A stretch of 64,000 nucleotides of DNA from Scatophagus argus (GCF_020382885.2 NC_058504.1:13961019-14025018); one strand, 5' to 3'; numbered from the stretch's first letter, positions 14,033-28,000 are shown. Made by a program: numbers and translations. Notes: generated by a model from the sequence alone, not told the origin.

Positions 14033-17000
14033 TAGTAGTGGGCACAGTTTCTTCAAAGGTTCATTGTGTAGTGATGAGGTAGGCATGAAAACAAATCCCC
14101 AGTGATGTGGAGCATAAACCCTTCTGCTTCAGCCACAAACATATATGTTTTCTATAGAGCTATGACAGTTATGCTGTTATGTAATCAGCCGTGTATTGAG
14201 GCTGTCAGAGCCTTTAGTTGGCTGCGAAGACGCTCTCTATACATAAACGCCTCTTTCTGTTCCTCCCGCACCAGGCCTACACACTCTGACTCACCGACCG
14301 CCCCACGCTGGCTCTCAGCACGCATCTTAAAGAAAGGCGTCATGAGTGCAAAACTTAAGTGGCAAAGATTTGTCCTGGAATTTGTGACTTTAGAAGAACT
14401 CTATTAAAGGCCATCAACTGGGTCATTCCCAGTTAATCCCGGCACAGTATTTACTTGTGTGTAGGAACTCCTCTGGTCCCTGCAGGAAGGTAGGTCCTAG
14501 CTGAAGGCTGAGTAGAAATGACACAAAGTCATTGAGCGTGGAAGGAACATGGATGTTTAGTGTAATTTTCTCTTCTTGGTTTGTGTTCATTTGCATTTCA
14601 AGCTATGTCCTTGGGTGATGTGTGCATTTCAATAGTCAGGTGTTAATGTTAAATCAAAGTCATGGTAAGAATGCAGAGAATATCATTTCATACAGTATGA
14701 TTTGTGAGCCTCTTATATACGATACAGTTGCTCCATCCATTCAGTCAAAGGACAAAATATGTTAATAAACCAATCAAAATGTTAGCTACACTAAATTGAA
14801 ATTAATCAGTATGAGGGAAAGCTGTATCACAGCAAGGTGACGTACAGAGATTTCACTGCTTCATTATGTAAAATCCTCTAATAGGAGGTGAGTTTTATCG
14901 CAGCGATAAAACCATGAACGTGGAGTAAGAGAGAAGTGAATATTTAGCCTAAAGGAACATCTTTTCTTTTCTTTTCTTTCTTTATTTCTTTATTTTCGTG
15001 CTGTGCAACTTGTTCCAGCATGCTCAACATCTCCACCCACACAATAACGGGTGGGGTACATGTGAACACACATTCATACAACATCTACACATACAAAAAG
15101 GAACACATCCAAACATCACAAATTTAGAGATGCAGTTTTTATGTCTCCATGAGACCTTTTTTGTGCCAAGCAAAATATCTATAAAAATAAAGATTTTTTC
15201 ACCCTCCTCGGCTTGCTATGATTTTCCTCCTCCTCTGCCTCCTCTGCTTCTTCCTCAATCCTTCCTGCTCGGCTCCTGACACAAGTTGGACGAACAGCAT
15301 CAGTGCTACCCATAATGAGTGCAAATTGCATGCGTGGTGTGTGTGAATCAGAGTGTTACATTGTAGGTGCACTGAAATTAAACTTGTGTATTTCATGTGT
15401 GTCCAACTGCAAAAGCCAGAAAAGGAGCCTTACTATCAAAAAGAGATACAAATGCTGCATAAAATAAATGACAGATTATTTAAAAAATAAATTAGTTAAT
15501 TCTGCAATATTATTCTGCTTTGAAAAGAGTTTCTCTCAAGGCTGAATCAGTAGTTGAAAAAGCATTTAGATATTTTACGTGAAGTAAAAGTAGAGCTGTA
15601 CACCTTTTTCATTCTTTACATTACATGTAAAACTAAAACTAAAATTTAAAAATTAAAGTAATTTAAAGTCAAGAAGTACAGAGAAAATGTTAAGGTGATA
15701 AGGCATAGTGGCATTAAATGGGAATTCTCAAGCAGATCTAACTAATTCAAGTAGTAGATGTACTTAATTACTCTCCACCGCTAGAACAGATCCTCTACTA
15801 TGCAGTTTCAGTGCACCTGTGCTGCATCTGGAAATAAGAAAGAAAGAAAAACGCCTGCAACATTAAGTCATGAGCGGATGCAGAGTAGATGGCTAGTGCA
15901 CGTCCTCTTTAATAGCTGCCAATCTATATGGATATCTAGGAAAAGAACGGGAGTCTCACAGCGCCTCACTTCCATTAAAGTAATTAAAAGGTAATCAGGA
16001 TGGGGACACTGTCAGCCCCCCTTGTGCCATCTCTCACATAGACCTGTTGCTAGGAAACCCAACAGAGTGCCCATGAAAGGACTATCAAAAACAAACCAGC
16101 CCTGTGCCTCATAATAAATTCCCTGAATCATGGATCGTATCACTGAATGAGACGGTGGCAAATGCAGACGTGCTGATGTGTTGGATCAGTTGTATAAAAA
16201 ACAAAGAGAAAAGAAGAAGAAATAGGAAACCGGTTTTTAGGACTGAGGGATAGTATTAAATTCATTTTTATTTTTATTTGTATTTAATCTGAAAATATAT
16301 GCATTTCAGCAAACCAGGTGGGAAGAAGCTACGAATAGACCACGATGCAGTTGGTGCTTCTTTTGTGTTTTGTTTTGTGTCATTAGTGCTATTGTATATG
16401 GTGTGTCCCACGTTGAAGGGTAAGTCGTGGGTTAATTATCACATATAATGAGATGAGATGTTTCTTCCTCACACATCTTCTCAATCTGTCCACCATTCTC
16501 CCACCCTGTCTTCCTTTCTCTTCCACTCACTACCCCTCTGTGTGTGTGTTTGGCCATTTCCCTCCCTAATGCTTTGCCCTCTCTCTCAGACTCACAAAAA
16601 TTATTACACATTTGCTTTCCTAATTGTGATTCGTGAATTGCCAAAGGGGTGTGGTGTGAGAGGTGCTGCAGGCCAGGACTGCTGCTGGCTGTAGTGACAT
16701 CTGGGTGAGAATAGGGAGTGCAGAGCGAGACCTTAGAGAAAGTGAAAGACAGAAAGGGGAACAATACAAGAAAGAAAAGACAGAATTAAAAACCTGGGAG
16801 GATAAAAAGGAATGTAATGTTTCCATCGGGTTGCAATTCATTTGGTTGGCGGCAGCCAACAACGAAAGCTCACAGCACCACAGTCTGAAGTTGTTTTGTT
16901 CAAGGTCATGTGAAGTTTGTTATGTCGACTGGTTCAAAAATGCATCTAGGTCCTGAATCCTGTACTAGTCCCCATGAGGGGTAACCAGTCACTGTGCAGT

Positions 17001-18049
17001 AGCTAAAATAACAGCAGGGTACTGAGCACGTGTTGCAGCATGGTGAAGATGATACAGACATAGACAAAATAATCCTAACTCAGACAGTGCTGTCCATGAG
17101 TCATATTGTAGCAGCACTCTCATTGCTCCTCTCTTTGCATAATGTATGGTACTTGGAGGATCACAATCGTACACCCACTCAATGCCCCTGAAGAGTTCTC
17201 TGCAGCTGTCCATGACTTGGAGCGCTGCTGTAGTGATCTTCATGGTGCAACATGTCGCTTTCATATAATAATCCTCAGAATGGGGATCCTCTGGTGATAT
17301 AAAGGAAGACATGTTATGGATGGCAAGCTATAACCTCTACATCCTTTTGCTTAATGGCTTTAATGTACAGTATTTTTTGCATGAGTCGACAGAATAATCT
17401 AAATCATTCTAAATCAATGTGGCATTTGGATCTCAGCCATCAGGCCACATTAATTTTTCCCTGCTGCAGGTTGTACATGTATAGGTGGGACCTGTATGGA
17501 TGTCTCTGTGCTTGTCATGTGGCACTGTAATACTGAGGCAGTTTCGCTGCAGAGAGCACATTTTTGCTCTGATAGGGTGCTGTCAGAGTTAATGATGAAT
17601 GTGCTGCTGACTGGCAACTACCAAGACAGCCACAGACAGGATGTGCACATGTAGAAATGTGCTATGTGGGGTGAATTTCATGTGCAAGATATTAACCCAC
17701 AATGCCTCACCTTTGACAATGCGTTTTATCCTACTGTCACTCTTGAATGCTGACAAAAACCCAGAGGGTGGCAGCAAGACCAGGGGAATAGTGTTTGAAC
17801 ATGAGTGCTGCTACCTTTTATTTCATCTCATTTTATCTGAGCTGTGTCCATTTTGCTGCTTTCACCTTTAAGAACATAAACGCACCAAAAAGTATATTTG
17901 CTCTGATCATGGCGAGAGTGGGACAATTTATTTTAATGCAACAACCTAGAGAACATTTTCTGTCTCTATTGTCTTTTGTTTTTTTTGTTCATCAGCACTT
18001 GTGAGCGATGAGCAGAAAGCATGTCTGTGAACATAGCTAGCAGACAATA

Positions 18050-18052
<3 letters not shown>

Positions 18053-18083
<31 letters not shown>
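18053..18083. repeat. (GT)n microsatellite
   Basis: Fifteen perfect GT units, one of the longer tracts of the window. Confidence 0.95.
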
Positions 18084-18085
<2 letters not shown>

Positions 18086-19199
18086 ATCATCAGGGTGTAT
18101 AGAGTGTAACCAGCGAAGCGTCCTCCTCATGCTGTGACACACCATTCACTATGTCTGAGCATCTGAAATGATGTTCATTATCCACCCATAATTAAACATG
18201 TCACATACCTCCTGAACAAAATGGGTGAACTGCTGTCAGATGTGACAGGGTGCAGCTGTGCATGTGCGTTTGTGTATCAGGTATTTTTGTGTGTGTACGC
18301 TCACATGACAGAGATCCAGGGGTGTGTACATGTATCTAGAACCTCATGACTAATCCAACAGGCACGCTTGTCCACCTGTTTTGTTTTGGTTTTTTCTTTC
18401 ATTATCACTGCAGACGGCTCAGCATCTCACCTTGTTCCCTCGTCAGCTTCTTCTCTCACGTCTGGCTCCCAACAGGGAAGTAAAATCACCTCAACATGAC
18501 AACACACAGCAAATGTAGCACCATGGAAATTTGGGGGAGTAGAAAAGTTACCACAAAAACCTCTACGAAACAACATAAAGGTAGCTGGGAAGAAGAGATG
18601 AATTAAAGATGAAAGTTACAATAGCCAATAAACCTGAAAATATTATTATGATATAGGAAAATGTTTTTTTTTTTTGTGGTCATGTGTGGAGGCTTCAGAC
18701 TTTCAGAGTGTCATCTCTGTTCAGTCTTAATCAGAGATGATGACACAACCCCTTAGAGCTGTGAGCACGTGTGTTATTTGTATTAGTGTGTTTGTTAGTT
18801 TGTATGTGTTCTTGCTCTCACATTCCAGTAATACAAAATTCTTCTGTTCTTTGTGGGGGTTTTTAGTGATGATTTCTTCCCTCTGCAACCTAAATGTTTT
18901 TGTCAGGGAAACTTGTGAGCATTTCCCCAGCTTTTATTTTTTCATTTCTTTCCTTTATTTTCACAAAATCATCCCGTTTCCAAACAAAAATCTACGGTAG
19001 TAAGATGTTGTAGGGCTCCATTAATGCTGCTGCAGAAATCCAACAGAAGAGTTGTGGATATGGTCCAACATGGTAAAGTCGCACTCCATTATTCTCAGAC
19101 AGCTCTCATAAACATGCATGTGTGTGTACATGTGAATGATGGACTGCCGGCAGGTGGTCACAAGACATGGGAGCAGAGACTCAGCAGTGTTTAGATTAC

Positions 19200-19330
19200 T
19201 GAAATGGAGAGGCAGGAGAGAGGAAGTAAGTTTAGGCCACATCTTTCTGTAAAGGTCCCTGTCACATTAGGGAGGTTTCAGTGTTTGCCTGCCCTATAAA
19301 GGTAAACCTCATTACAATGAACTATAGCTT
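19200..19330. repeat. Hairpin-forming element, copy 2
   Basis: TAAAGGTCCCTGTCACATTAGGGAGG, then after about 20 bases CCCTATAAAGGTAAACCTCATT and AATGAACTAT. The same blocks in the same order and strand occur at 4885-5020. The inner arms (TTAGGG and CCCTATAA) differ from copy 1 (TTAGAGAGG and CCTCTCTAA) yet can still partly pair. A GA-rich leader (GGAGAGAGGAAG) precedes both copies. Confidence 0.45.
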
Positions 19331-20969
19331 TCAAACCCAAAAGTCACATACTGAGAGAAAACTCAACATTTGTCTACTTCTGCTACAGGTGAATTAAGAA
19401 ATTTTACCCATGGGATGAGATGAGATTGGATAGGAGCAGATCAAATTGGATCAGCTTCATCTTTTATTGTATATGGTGCCTCATTATCCCATTATTGTCC
19501 CAGAGGAAATCTGGATTGCATATGGGCATTAGCACGCAGGCGTACACTAACGGCCATAAACATCAGCAAAGATAGTTGTATAGACTCAGGTCAGATAGCA
19601 GGACAGCATAGGCTGGCTTAAATTGGATCAAAAAGAACATAATAGATTGTGCTTGTTTCATACAGGTTCACACATGCATGTGTGAGTGTTAATGCCTGGT
19701 GCATTAAAATTTGGAACAGCACATAGACAGTAGTCAAAGTATGAGTCATTTTTCACACCTGCTTCAGTGTGATAAATGCCCAGATTCTTTCAGGACTGAG
19801 TGAGGGCCTGTAATCATTACTAGTGAAGACACTAAAACAGATTATTAGACACCAGCGACTCTAATAATCGACTCATGCTGGATGATGTCAGTGCCTCCGT
19901 AGGGAAACTGGCTGAAGGATGATGTCATGGGCTCAACGCTAATCATGTCCAAGATTCCACATTGGTGTCTGGGAGCCTGATTGGATTGGCGACAAGCACA
20001 ATGGATGAAGTCATCCATCTCACTTGGCATTGGCCCAATTGTGCCATGGGCACTGCCTGTGTGAATGATGAGCTGTGCTAATAGCAACACTGTTAGAGCT
20101 GATGCTTCGTGACAAGGAGAAAGCCCAGCAGAAAAAAGCAAGAAAGAAGAGACATACAAAAAATTTGATTCACTTCAGCTGGAAGTAGCTTCCCCCAGGC
20201 TATTTTTTGACCTGTTCTAGTTGTTTTTGAATCAAAGAGTACTACATTTCATAAAGCAGGCAGCCAGAACACTGTGCTTAAGCACCTTGTGTGACAGAGT
20301 GGAGGAATATTATGGCTGTGAATCATGGACAGGCCCTCACAGGCACCAGCCTGCTTTTCTTTGTCAGCTCCTGCTCCAACCAAAGATTGGTGTTGAGCAC
20401 AGTGCGATAGACAATGAGACACCGTCGCAGACACTGCAAACGTAAACGAACACTCACTGCGCACTGTTTGTCTATATCACTGTCATTTGTCATGGGAAGC
20501 GTAGGATTGACTGAATCTCACCTACCCCTCCCCTCTCCCGTTCGTTCACCAATCTGAGGTGACAGAGATGGAGACGGAGTGTTTCAGCAGAGGAAACCCA
20601 TCTGTCACCCTGGCAACGAGAGAGGTAGGAGGGATATTTTCCAGTGGAGACACAGCACAGGCCTGTCAATCACACCACCTCATGGAGCCTCTGGTTGTGA
20701 AGTGAGGAGATGGAGAGAAGATCAATGAAAAGACAGACAAGAGGAAGAAGTATATAGAGACAAAGTGTGAACATAAGAGAGACGATGAGTGTTTAAAGTT
20801 TTACTCATTTGTTGAATTTCAGGTGCACCTGGACCACTGATGAATGCACTGAATGCATACAATGAAGAGTTGCCTTGCTCTCTGTTGTGTATTACCTCAC
20901 TGAAATTTAAAAAGTGTCACTTGCTGAAGGTACCTTAAACCAAGCTGTAACAATTTCATCTGACAAATA

Positions 20970-21165
20970 CTTTGCTTGGGCAGCACGATGAATGTGAGCA
21001 CAAATGGTTGTTTGTCTCTACATTAGCCTTGTGGTGAATGGGTGAACTGTTGAGGTGTAACGCGCATCTAGCCCAAAGTCAGCTGGGATAGGCTCTAACC
21101 TCCCCCCGTGACCCTGCAAAAGATAAGCAGTGATATATGATGGATGGATGGATGGACAGAAATGT
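20970..21165 (+). repeat. Fish retroposon tail ending in (GGAT)n
   Basis: It contains GGTTGTTTGTCTCTACATTAGC, GCCCAAAGTCAGCTGGGATAGGCTC, CCCCCCGTGACCCTGCAAAAGATAAGC and ends ATGATGGATGGATGGATGG. This phrase order is typical of a very common fish interspersed repeat whose 3' end carries ATGG/GATG repeats, like the tails reported for Rex3/RTE-type LINEs. Only the 3' part is present and it has many changes. The general class is fairly certain; the exact family is from memory. Confidence 0.7.
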
Positions 21166-22292
21166 GTTGCTTGTGGTTCATGCATAAAGTTAAAGAAAAC
21201 GTAGCTCCGATCAAAAAATGAATTTCTAAACCCGGAAAAGATGATTCTCACACTGGTACATGTCCCACTGACATTTGGGTATACAGGAGATATTGACTAG
21301 CACTTAGATTGCAGTTTCTCTTTTACAGTTCTATATAAAACATAAAATGAGCAATGAGCTACATGCTGTTGATGTCTAACAGACATTTACGAACCACACA
21401 ATGATCCATTACTCGTGAAACACTTCACTTGTAAGTGACTGAGGTTTTTCAGGACTTTCCCATGGCTCAGAAAGACACAAATGACTGAGCTAGGGTCACA
21501 GGAAACAATGGAGGCTTTCGATGGAGGCTACCGTATCCTTTCTCTCCATCTCGGTGTCATCATGAGACATGACACATTTAAGCATCTGTCAGGCACGGCT
21601 ATGTCAAAGCAGCACAGATAAAACACACCCGCGCCCTGAAATATGCACAAGAAAACCACAGAAAAGATTCATGACTAATGAGAGTACACATGTTCTCCCC
21701 TTAGTCATGCTAGATATTTCACCTGCTGGGATTAGTTCTGTCTATGTCTATGTATTTGCAACCCTGAAGATTCATCAGCTTGAATGAGAGCTATGAGTAT
21801 ATGATGCATTTTGAACTGTATTCGTTATTGTTAATCTAAGCCATTACACGTGTCTGCTAAAACAAATCCGAAACCTTATGTTCTCAAGCACAGAGTACAT
21901 TTCCTTCTATGTGGCCATGTAATCTCTTGTAACCTGCTGATCCCAGAGTCACAGGGAGACTGTCAGAGGCCTGTAGCCCATTGAAGAAGCTCAATCTTTG
22001 GGCAGGCTAAACACAGACAGACCCCTTCACCTTGGGAGTCCCACAGCAAACATGAGAGGGATTATGATCTTTGCTTGAAACCTCAGCATGTGGTTGATAT
22101 CCAGGCCTACATTATGCACAGTAATGACATCATGAACTACATCCTCCTCTCTGATGGAATAGCAGGAGTAAGTGCTGCGTGGGAGGATGAGTCTGTAAAT
22201 AGATGCTTGTCATCACAGTCTAATCTGGTTGTTAATGACAGGTGGCAGTATGTGCAGGTTTGGAAAGTAAACTCAAGAAGATACCCCCTCAG

Positions 22293-22324
<32 letters not shown>

Positions 22325-25300
22325 AAAGATGTCACATTTAAGCACCAAGACCTCTTTTAACACCAACCAATTGCAATTGCTTTTTTATTCTTTCTTCTGC
22401 TTCATGCTATCAAAAATGGTTGCATTCCTCAGTGTGAGCAACAGACCCACGGACGCCTTCAGCTGCACTACAGTTATTGTACTGAGCTAATATATTGTCC
22501 TCTGAATTAGCCACAGTTTATCAACCGGTTGCACAGATTGATGGGAGGAAGGAGAAAGGCTAAAATAACCATTGTGTTTCCTGACAATTTTCTGTATAAT
22601 GGACATGGGAGAGCTCTCTTTGGTCTTGCACACATATAGTATAAAGTACCAGTAGCTTGTATCTCAGACATCTTTACTGGCAGAGTCAATGTGGATGGTT
22701 TCTAAGAGACACACACAAAAAAAAACTAAGTGATGCCCCAGAAACCAAATATAAGCTAACTTTGCTCTGTGGTTCTTCCCGCTTTAGCTCTATAACGTTC
22801 AGTTCTAAATTAAGTTCCTAAATGAGTATGTCCGAGAATTGTTCTCAGCTACTCTCCCTCTAAAGATCCCTTTGTATGGCAGCATGAGGGAACAGCATTT
22901 CTAAAGGAGCAGGTGGCAGTGCCTTATTGTCACCTTAACTGTTTGCCAAATCCTTCACCAGAACAGCGACTGTCCAGTCATACTGGAGCTAGTGTAGGCA
23001 TGGCAGGTCTGTCAAGCCTTGGATTTCGCCACATGCCAACGTGGTGTGTAAGTTTGGGGCTTTTGGTCTTTTTTGAGTCTTCTTGAGTTTTTTTCAAAAC
23101 CAAAAAAAAAAGACAGAGCTATACAGACTGGGTTCAGTTGTGTTTGCGCTTGCCTGATAATGTCATTGCAATGATTTTAGCAACAAGCACTGAGTAAATG
23201 TCAACAAAGCAGCGGATTCAGGCGGATTCAGTTGGCGAAGGGAAAGTTGTCCTGCAATTTCATGTAAGTATCGTACACTTTACAGTGACACAGTCATTAG
23301 ACAAGAATAAACATGGACACATATCTGTGAAATAAATATCATTTGGAAGATCCATCTTCATACAAAGACATTAGGTATTCTACATGCACTGACTGACTTC
23401 CTGGAGGCAGGCATTGCAAGGCATGAGGGCCATCAAGATGCATGAAAAGTGTCAATCTCAAAATTCCCTCACAGAAATGTTAATATTACACATAATTTGG
23501 ATAAGATTCTTCTACAAACATAAGTGTAAATTATTTTCTTTTTGAAATGTCATTACATTTAAATTCACCCTGTTTGATAATATAACAGTGTGAGGATGCA
23601 AGTTAATTCTGAAATAAAGGACAGTTAAGAATATAAATTGAAAGAATGAATGACACTCAAGTGGGTGATATGTGTTACATAAGACATCCATCCGTCTATA
23701 TGTAACACGTATTCCCACATTGCATTGGAGCCAGTTCTGGAGCCAGTCGGACAAAAAAGAATTCTTAACAGTTCATGGAGCTAATGATGTTTAGCCAGCC
23801 AGACCGTTACAAGGAAATATGCCAGCAACAGTATTATTGTAACTCAGCTGCAAGTCTTAACTGCAATAACCTGTTAATGTCCACCCTGTGAAATCAAAGA
23901 ACCACTAAGAACACATGGTGAAGCTTCCACTGTTATCATATGTAAACTGCACATGTCCTGTGCAAGAAAATAAAGTTTGACAGACATAATAACAGTAACA
24001 GGCAGGCAGGTCTTAGTTAAAGTCAGCTGGACTTTGGCAGTGATTGGATAGGTGGAGCGTTTGCTTCGTTCAGTGTAGATTCAAATCCTATCAGACTCAA
24101 AAATGACTGTGACCCAGTGATATGGAGCCCGTAGAAAACCTACCTGTCTTTGTATGTTCAAAACACACAGAGCAGTGTCATCTGTACGTGTGTCATTAAC
24201 TATAGGTCACACACTGTCCTGAACCTCTTTGTCTTAGCCTAGAACACACTATTCTGGCTCTGCACAGGCCTTTTATTGTGTCTGTTCACTCCACTTTTCA
24301 GATTTGCCTGCCAGAGGGGGCCTGTGGCTGGGGGGTGTCAGACAACACTCCCTTTCCTCCTCAGCCACAACAAAAGACTGCTCTCATTTCATCACCTCTG
24401 TCTGTTGATCTCCCCTCTTCAGAAAAGGGAGGACACGGAACAAGTGGCGTACAAACTGAGCCATTCGCCCGAGGAGACAGAGAGGCGCCTGGGGAAATGA
24501 GGACTGATTGGTGAGGGTGGCAGACTAGACTTGGACCTGGCACTAACAATACTTTGACTAGCTTGCACTTTTCACAAGTAACAGAGGGCCAACAAATGAC
24601 AGTCAGAAAAGGTCTCTCAACTCTTACAGAAGCAAAGCTTCCAGGAATCTGTCCTGTGAAGTCTTTGAGCTCCCTATTCATGCTTTTCAGTTTAGCTATC
24701 TCTCTTCTGCATGCCTCTTCTCTATTCTCTCTTTCCTCCCACTCATCCTCTGGCAACTAGTTTTCTGTTCGTCCTGTTGTGCGCAGGGGAAGTTTTGCTG
24801 AATAGTCCCTACCAGAACATCCTTATGTTACATCATAGGCCTCTTTGTTGAATGTTACAACCATTTTTTTTCCCACGTACAGCAGGATTAACAGGGTCTA
24901 ACTACACAGCACGGTACGTTCATAGCATTAGAAAGAAAACCTCATTTGTTTAGTAGCCCCATTTAGAAGTGATTTATAGTTGTTACAGATGCAATAGCAA
25001 TTTCATGTTGTTTTGGTACATTTTCAGTTGCATAAATAATGAGTGTACTCCTGGCAAAGCATGTTGGGCCCTGCAGGAGAGCCTAGTAAGCAGGGTTGTT
25101 AGACAAAGAAAGAACAGACAGAAAAACTTGCTGGATGTCAGAGACACAGCAGAGGAAAAAAAGAGTGAATAGCTCCTAAAAGAAAATAACAACTCTTTCA
25201 TTTCTGGAAAAGATTTGAAGTCACTGGGTCAGAGACTTGCATGCAATAGCTTAAATTTCTGCAAGGTCACCTCCACTGCTACCAACTACCTTTTTTTTCT

Positions 25301-26204
25301 ATGAACTGTGTCGGGCCTAATTGAAAGGAATTTGCATAGCCACATTTCTAAAATGGTTTTATCGTTGTGCTAATGGATGCTGCAGTTTCTGTGAAGACTA
25401 TATTTGTGAACATAGCATTCTCACTTATACTGGCTGTTTTATCTGTAACTGTCAAGCTTATTAACAGCACTAGCACGAGGATGACGTTTCCTCACACCCG
25501 GACCAAGCAACAGCTTTTGGTGATGGCGCAGTGTGAGTGTTATATATTACAAAGGGGGTGGGGGGCAAATAAACTGAAATCAGCATCTGTCACTGATACT
25601 GTGGCAACACCTCTGTTCAGTGTGAGTAAGAGGGGACAGTGGTAAGCATAGCGATATTGTGAAACATTTGAAAGGGCCTGCATCTGCTTCCTCTGCTATT
25701 CTAGAAAAGCTGTCTGGAAACTTTAACAAAAGCCCTTCTCACATGTGCTGGGGCTGCATGACACTCTATTGTGTGATCATTAAATTAGGCTTCAGTTCAA
25801 GTGACTGCACACGGACAGACAGGAGGTGAACTAAACTAAGAGGCTGGTGAACAGGCAGCTTGCGTCAGTGAATGTCTGAAACACTGACAAACATCCTCAA
25901 AAACAAACTAATCTGAGAACTTCACACTCTAAGGTTGCCACTTGCTTGCTCATGTGCTCCCTGAGCCATTATTGTGTTTGAATACATGCCTGTTTGTGTG
26001 TGTACTTTTATTATTCCCATCTGTTCATGTAGTCACAGAGCAGTGGACTCACCCTTCCACCTGGGAGAAACTTGTTTCAAACAAACCCAAAGTTGGCCAA
26101 CGTTAATTAAAAGACTATTGTGTTAAAACTTTGTCATGGTTTTCTTTGACATGTTGCTGTCATGTGCTTAATTTTCCTGTGAAGTGAAAGATTATTGAAA
26201 AAAT
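21166..26204. other. Gene-free stretch
   Basis: No supported gene. It contains a (CA)14 tract at 22293-22321 and an A/T-run hairpin near 23060-23115. A minus-strand open frame at 24361-24756 (131 aa) begins with a Glu/Arg/Lys-rich, coiled-coil-like stretch over GA-rich DNA; I do not recognise it and no splice or conservation evidence supports it. Confidence 0.5.
22293..22321. repeat. (CA)n microsatellite
   Basis: About fourteen perfect CA units. Confidence 0.95.
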
Positions 26205-26312
26205 TTCAGGTCCACGTGTTCCCTTTTGGTTTAACCTCCAGATAAAGTCGTGGGTCCTTTAGCTACACTGGCACTGCCGAGATGCCTTCGAGCTAAGCAC
26301 TGAACCGGGATG
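26205..26312 (+). repeat. SINE-like fragment
   Basis: GTCCACGTGTTCCCTTTTGG ... CCGAGATGCCTTCGAGCTAAGCACTGAACCGGG. The phrase 'TGCC(T/C)T(C/T)GAGCAAGGCACTGAACC' is characteristic of the body of tRNA-derived fish SINEs. The copy is short, diverged and lacks clear A/B boxes, so it is a fragment at most. Confidence 0.4.
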
Positions 26313-26834
26313 CCTGACTATATGGCAGCCCCGTCACTCTGGCATCTGTCCACGGGTCTGGATTTTGGGCCTATATGTGGAATGAAAATAACCACAGATA
26401 GAGGAATCAAGTATTCTTTAACCTGTCTGGCATCTGACCACTCGTGTTTCTCCCTTCACCAGATAAGAACTTCATTATTGAACAACTCTGCAGAACCTTT
26501 GCTCACATTCATGTCATTATGAATAAGAATTTCCCCTTAATGATTTTGAGTGGGTTAAATAAAGGTCAAATAAAGACATTAGTGGGGTGCAAAATAATTC
26601 AATACAAACAGAAAAGATACTGAGATGTTTTGTTTTAAGTGTATGACATCTTTTTTTGTGATGGATCTACATTCCCAATTTCACCACTAGAAATGATGGC
26701 CAGAAATAAGACCCTAGTAGTAACTAGGAATAACTAATAAAGCAGGATTGTTCTGAGGTTACAGTAATTCCTCATGTAAGTCAATACAGTCTCCTCACAC
26801 GTGACAAAAAACAACTATAACTATAACATGCATC

Positions 26835-27190
26835 CTGGCTGTAGCAGGTCTGTAGAGGTTGGAGAAGTAGCTTGTGATTGGAATGTCACCGGTTTGATTT
26901 CCCCATCTGACGGGCATGAAAAATTTGGGTGTGGTGAAGTGATTAATGTGACAAATGCTCCCTCGCCTCCATTAGCCAGCTGATGTGCCCTTGAGTAAGG
27001 CACCTAAGCCCCAATTTTCCCCGGGTGCTTGATGCAACCCAACGCGCCTGTGTGTGTTTCACTGTATGTAAGTTGCTGGGTGTTGCATGTGTGTTCAACT
27101 AAGGATGGGTCAAATGCAGAAGACGAATTCAGTGTGTGTATGTAAAAATGTATACTGCCAATAAAGCTGATTCTTCTTCTTCTCACCGGC
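26835..27190 (+). mobile_element. tRNA-derived SINE, nearly full length
   Basis: A degenerate pol III-type head (GTAGCTTGTGATTGGAATGTC, then a B-box-like CCGGTTTGATTTCCCC) is followed by a body with GCCCTTGAGTAAGGCACCTAAGCCCC, CCCCGGGTGCTTG, AAGGATGGGTCAAATGCAGAAGACGAATTCAGTGTG and the tail AATAAAGCTGATTCTTCTTCTTC. This is the standard order of a widespread teleost tRNA-SINE whose 3' end is shared with a partner LINE and finishes in TTC/TTCT repeats. Target-site duplications are not obvious by eye. Confidence 0.8.
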
Positions 27191-27204
27191 TGGAGCACCT
27201 ATAG

Positions 27205-27205
<1 letters not shown>

Positions 27206-27247
<42 letters not shown>

Positions 27248-27260
27248 AGAGAGAGAGAGT
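27206..27260. repeat. (GT)n followed by (GA)n
   Basis: Nineteen perfect GT units from 27206 to about 27243, then GAAACAGAGAGAGAGAG. It lies just after the SINE tail. Confidence 0.95.
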
Positions 27261-27944
27261 TTTATCTCTGTCCTCTGCTGCAATGTCAGCCCCATCTTCT
27301 CCCCTCAAGCAGAGGGCCCAGCAGCAAGTGTCAAAGCTCCAGGGACAGCAGCTCACACATATCCCCTCATGGCTCAACAAAGACCTTTACCATTGTGCAT
27401 CTCATCCTCTTAATTAATTCTCTGTGTCCGTCTCTTCCTCTTTCACTACAACACTTCCCTTCAAATTAATTCCTCCCTTCCAATAACTTACCTCTCAGCC
27501 TCGCAGAACAACCCAAAACAAAACAAAACAAACAAAAAACAAACAGATGATGACGTAGCGTCCTGGGTAATACCAAGCAACACCCCACTCCATCAACCCA
27601 GCTTCTCAATTTTGCTCAGTGGGGAGATTTTGGACATTTTCCTCGTTATTACTTTTAAATTAGGTTCATGCTAATAATTAACTACGGGTTTAATGGAAAT
27701 ACATCTTAATGTCTGAATCTCATTTCCATATTCAGAGGTGGCCCTTTCATTCCAGGGTCACGGTTAGTGAATGTCACTCAGGATGGAAGAGGGTTTGCCT
27801 GGGGATTACAAATGAAAAGAGTGTCCATTGTTTCTTGTAATGTGCCCACGACCGAATAACCTCACTCATCTGAAACTTGTGTATAATGGGATGAGTCATT
27901 ATCCAACCAAAGAGCAATTTGGAATAATTAATTAACATTTATTC

Positions 27945-28000
27945 AAGGATTCAAGGAACTTTATTGTCATACCAGCTCACATTCACATGTTTATGGTACG
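27945..28000 (-). repeat. SINE/LINE 3'-end fragment
   Basis: TATTCAAGGATTCAAGGAACTTTATTGTCATACCAGCTCAC matches the inverted 3' end of fish retroposons (reading ...AATAAAG... on the minus strand). It directly abuts three copies of a 20-bp tandem unit. Confidence 0.5.

Larger units (their letters stand above)
12601..19199. other. Gene-free stretch with scattered microsatellites
   Basis: No supported exon on either strand. It contains an (AT)n tract near 13137-13150, a C-run near 13270-13283, GT tracts at 14010-14032 and 18053-18083, a short perfect hairpin at 14892-14912, and CA-rich patches near 13480-13520. A minus-strand open frame at 16989-17312 (107 aa) shows no motif I recognise. Confidence 0.5.

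Noticed and set aside
13613..14045. Overlapping minus-strand frames rich in His/Thr or Cys/Val
   Set aside because: They run through CA/GT repeats; the residues reflect microsatellite codons.
16989..17312. 107-aa minus-strand open frame
   Set aside because: No recognisable domain, no splice sites that join it to anything, and no compositional contrast with its flanks.
24030..24110. tRNA gene or SINE head (GATTCAAATCC B-box-like word)
   Set aside because: No matching A box at the right spacing and no cloverleaf that I could draw.
24361..24756. 131-aa minus-strand open frame with a charged coiled-coil-like start
   Set aside because: The charged part arises from GA-rich DNA and the rest has no domain or splice support. 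I could not link it to a family.
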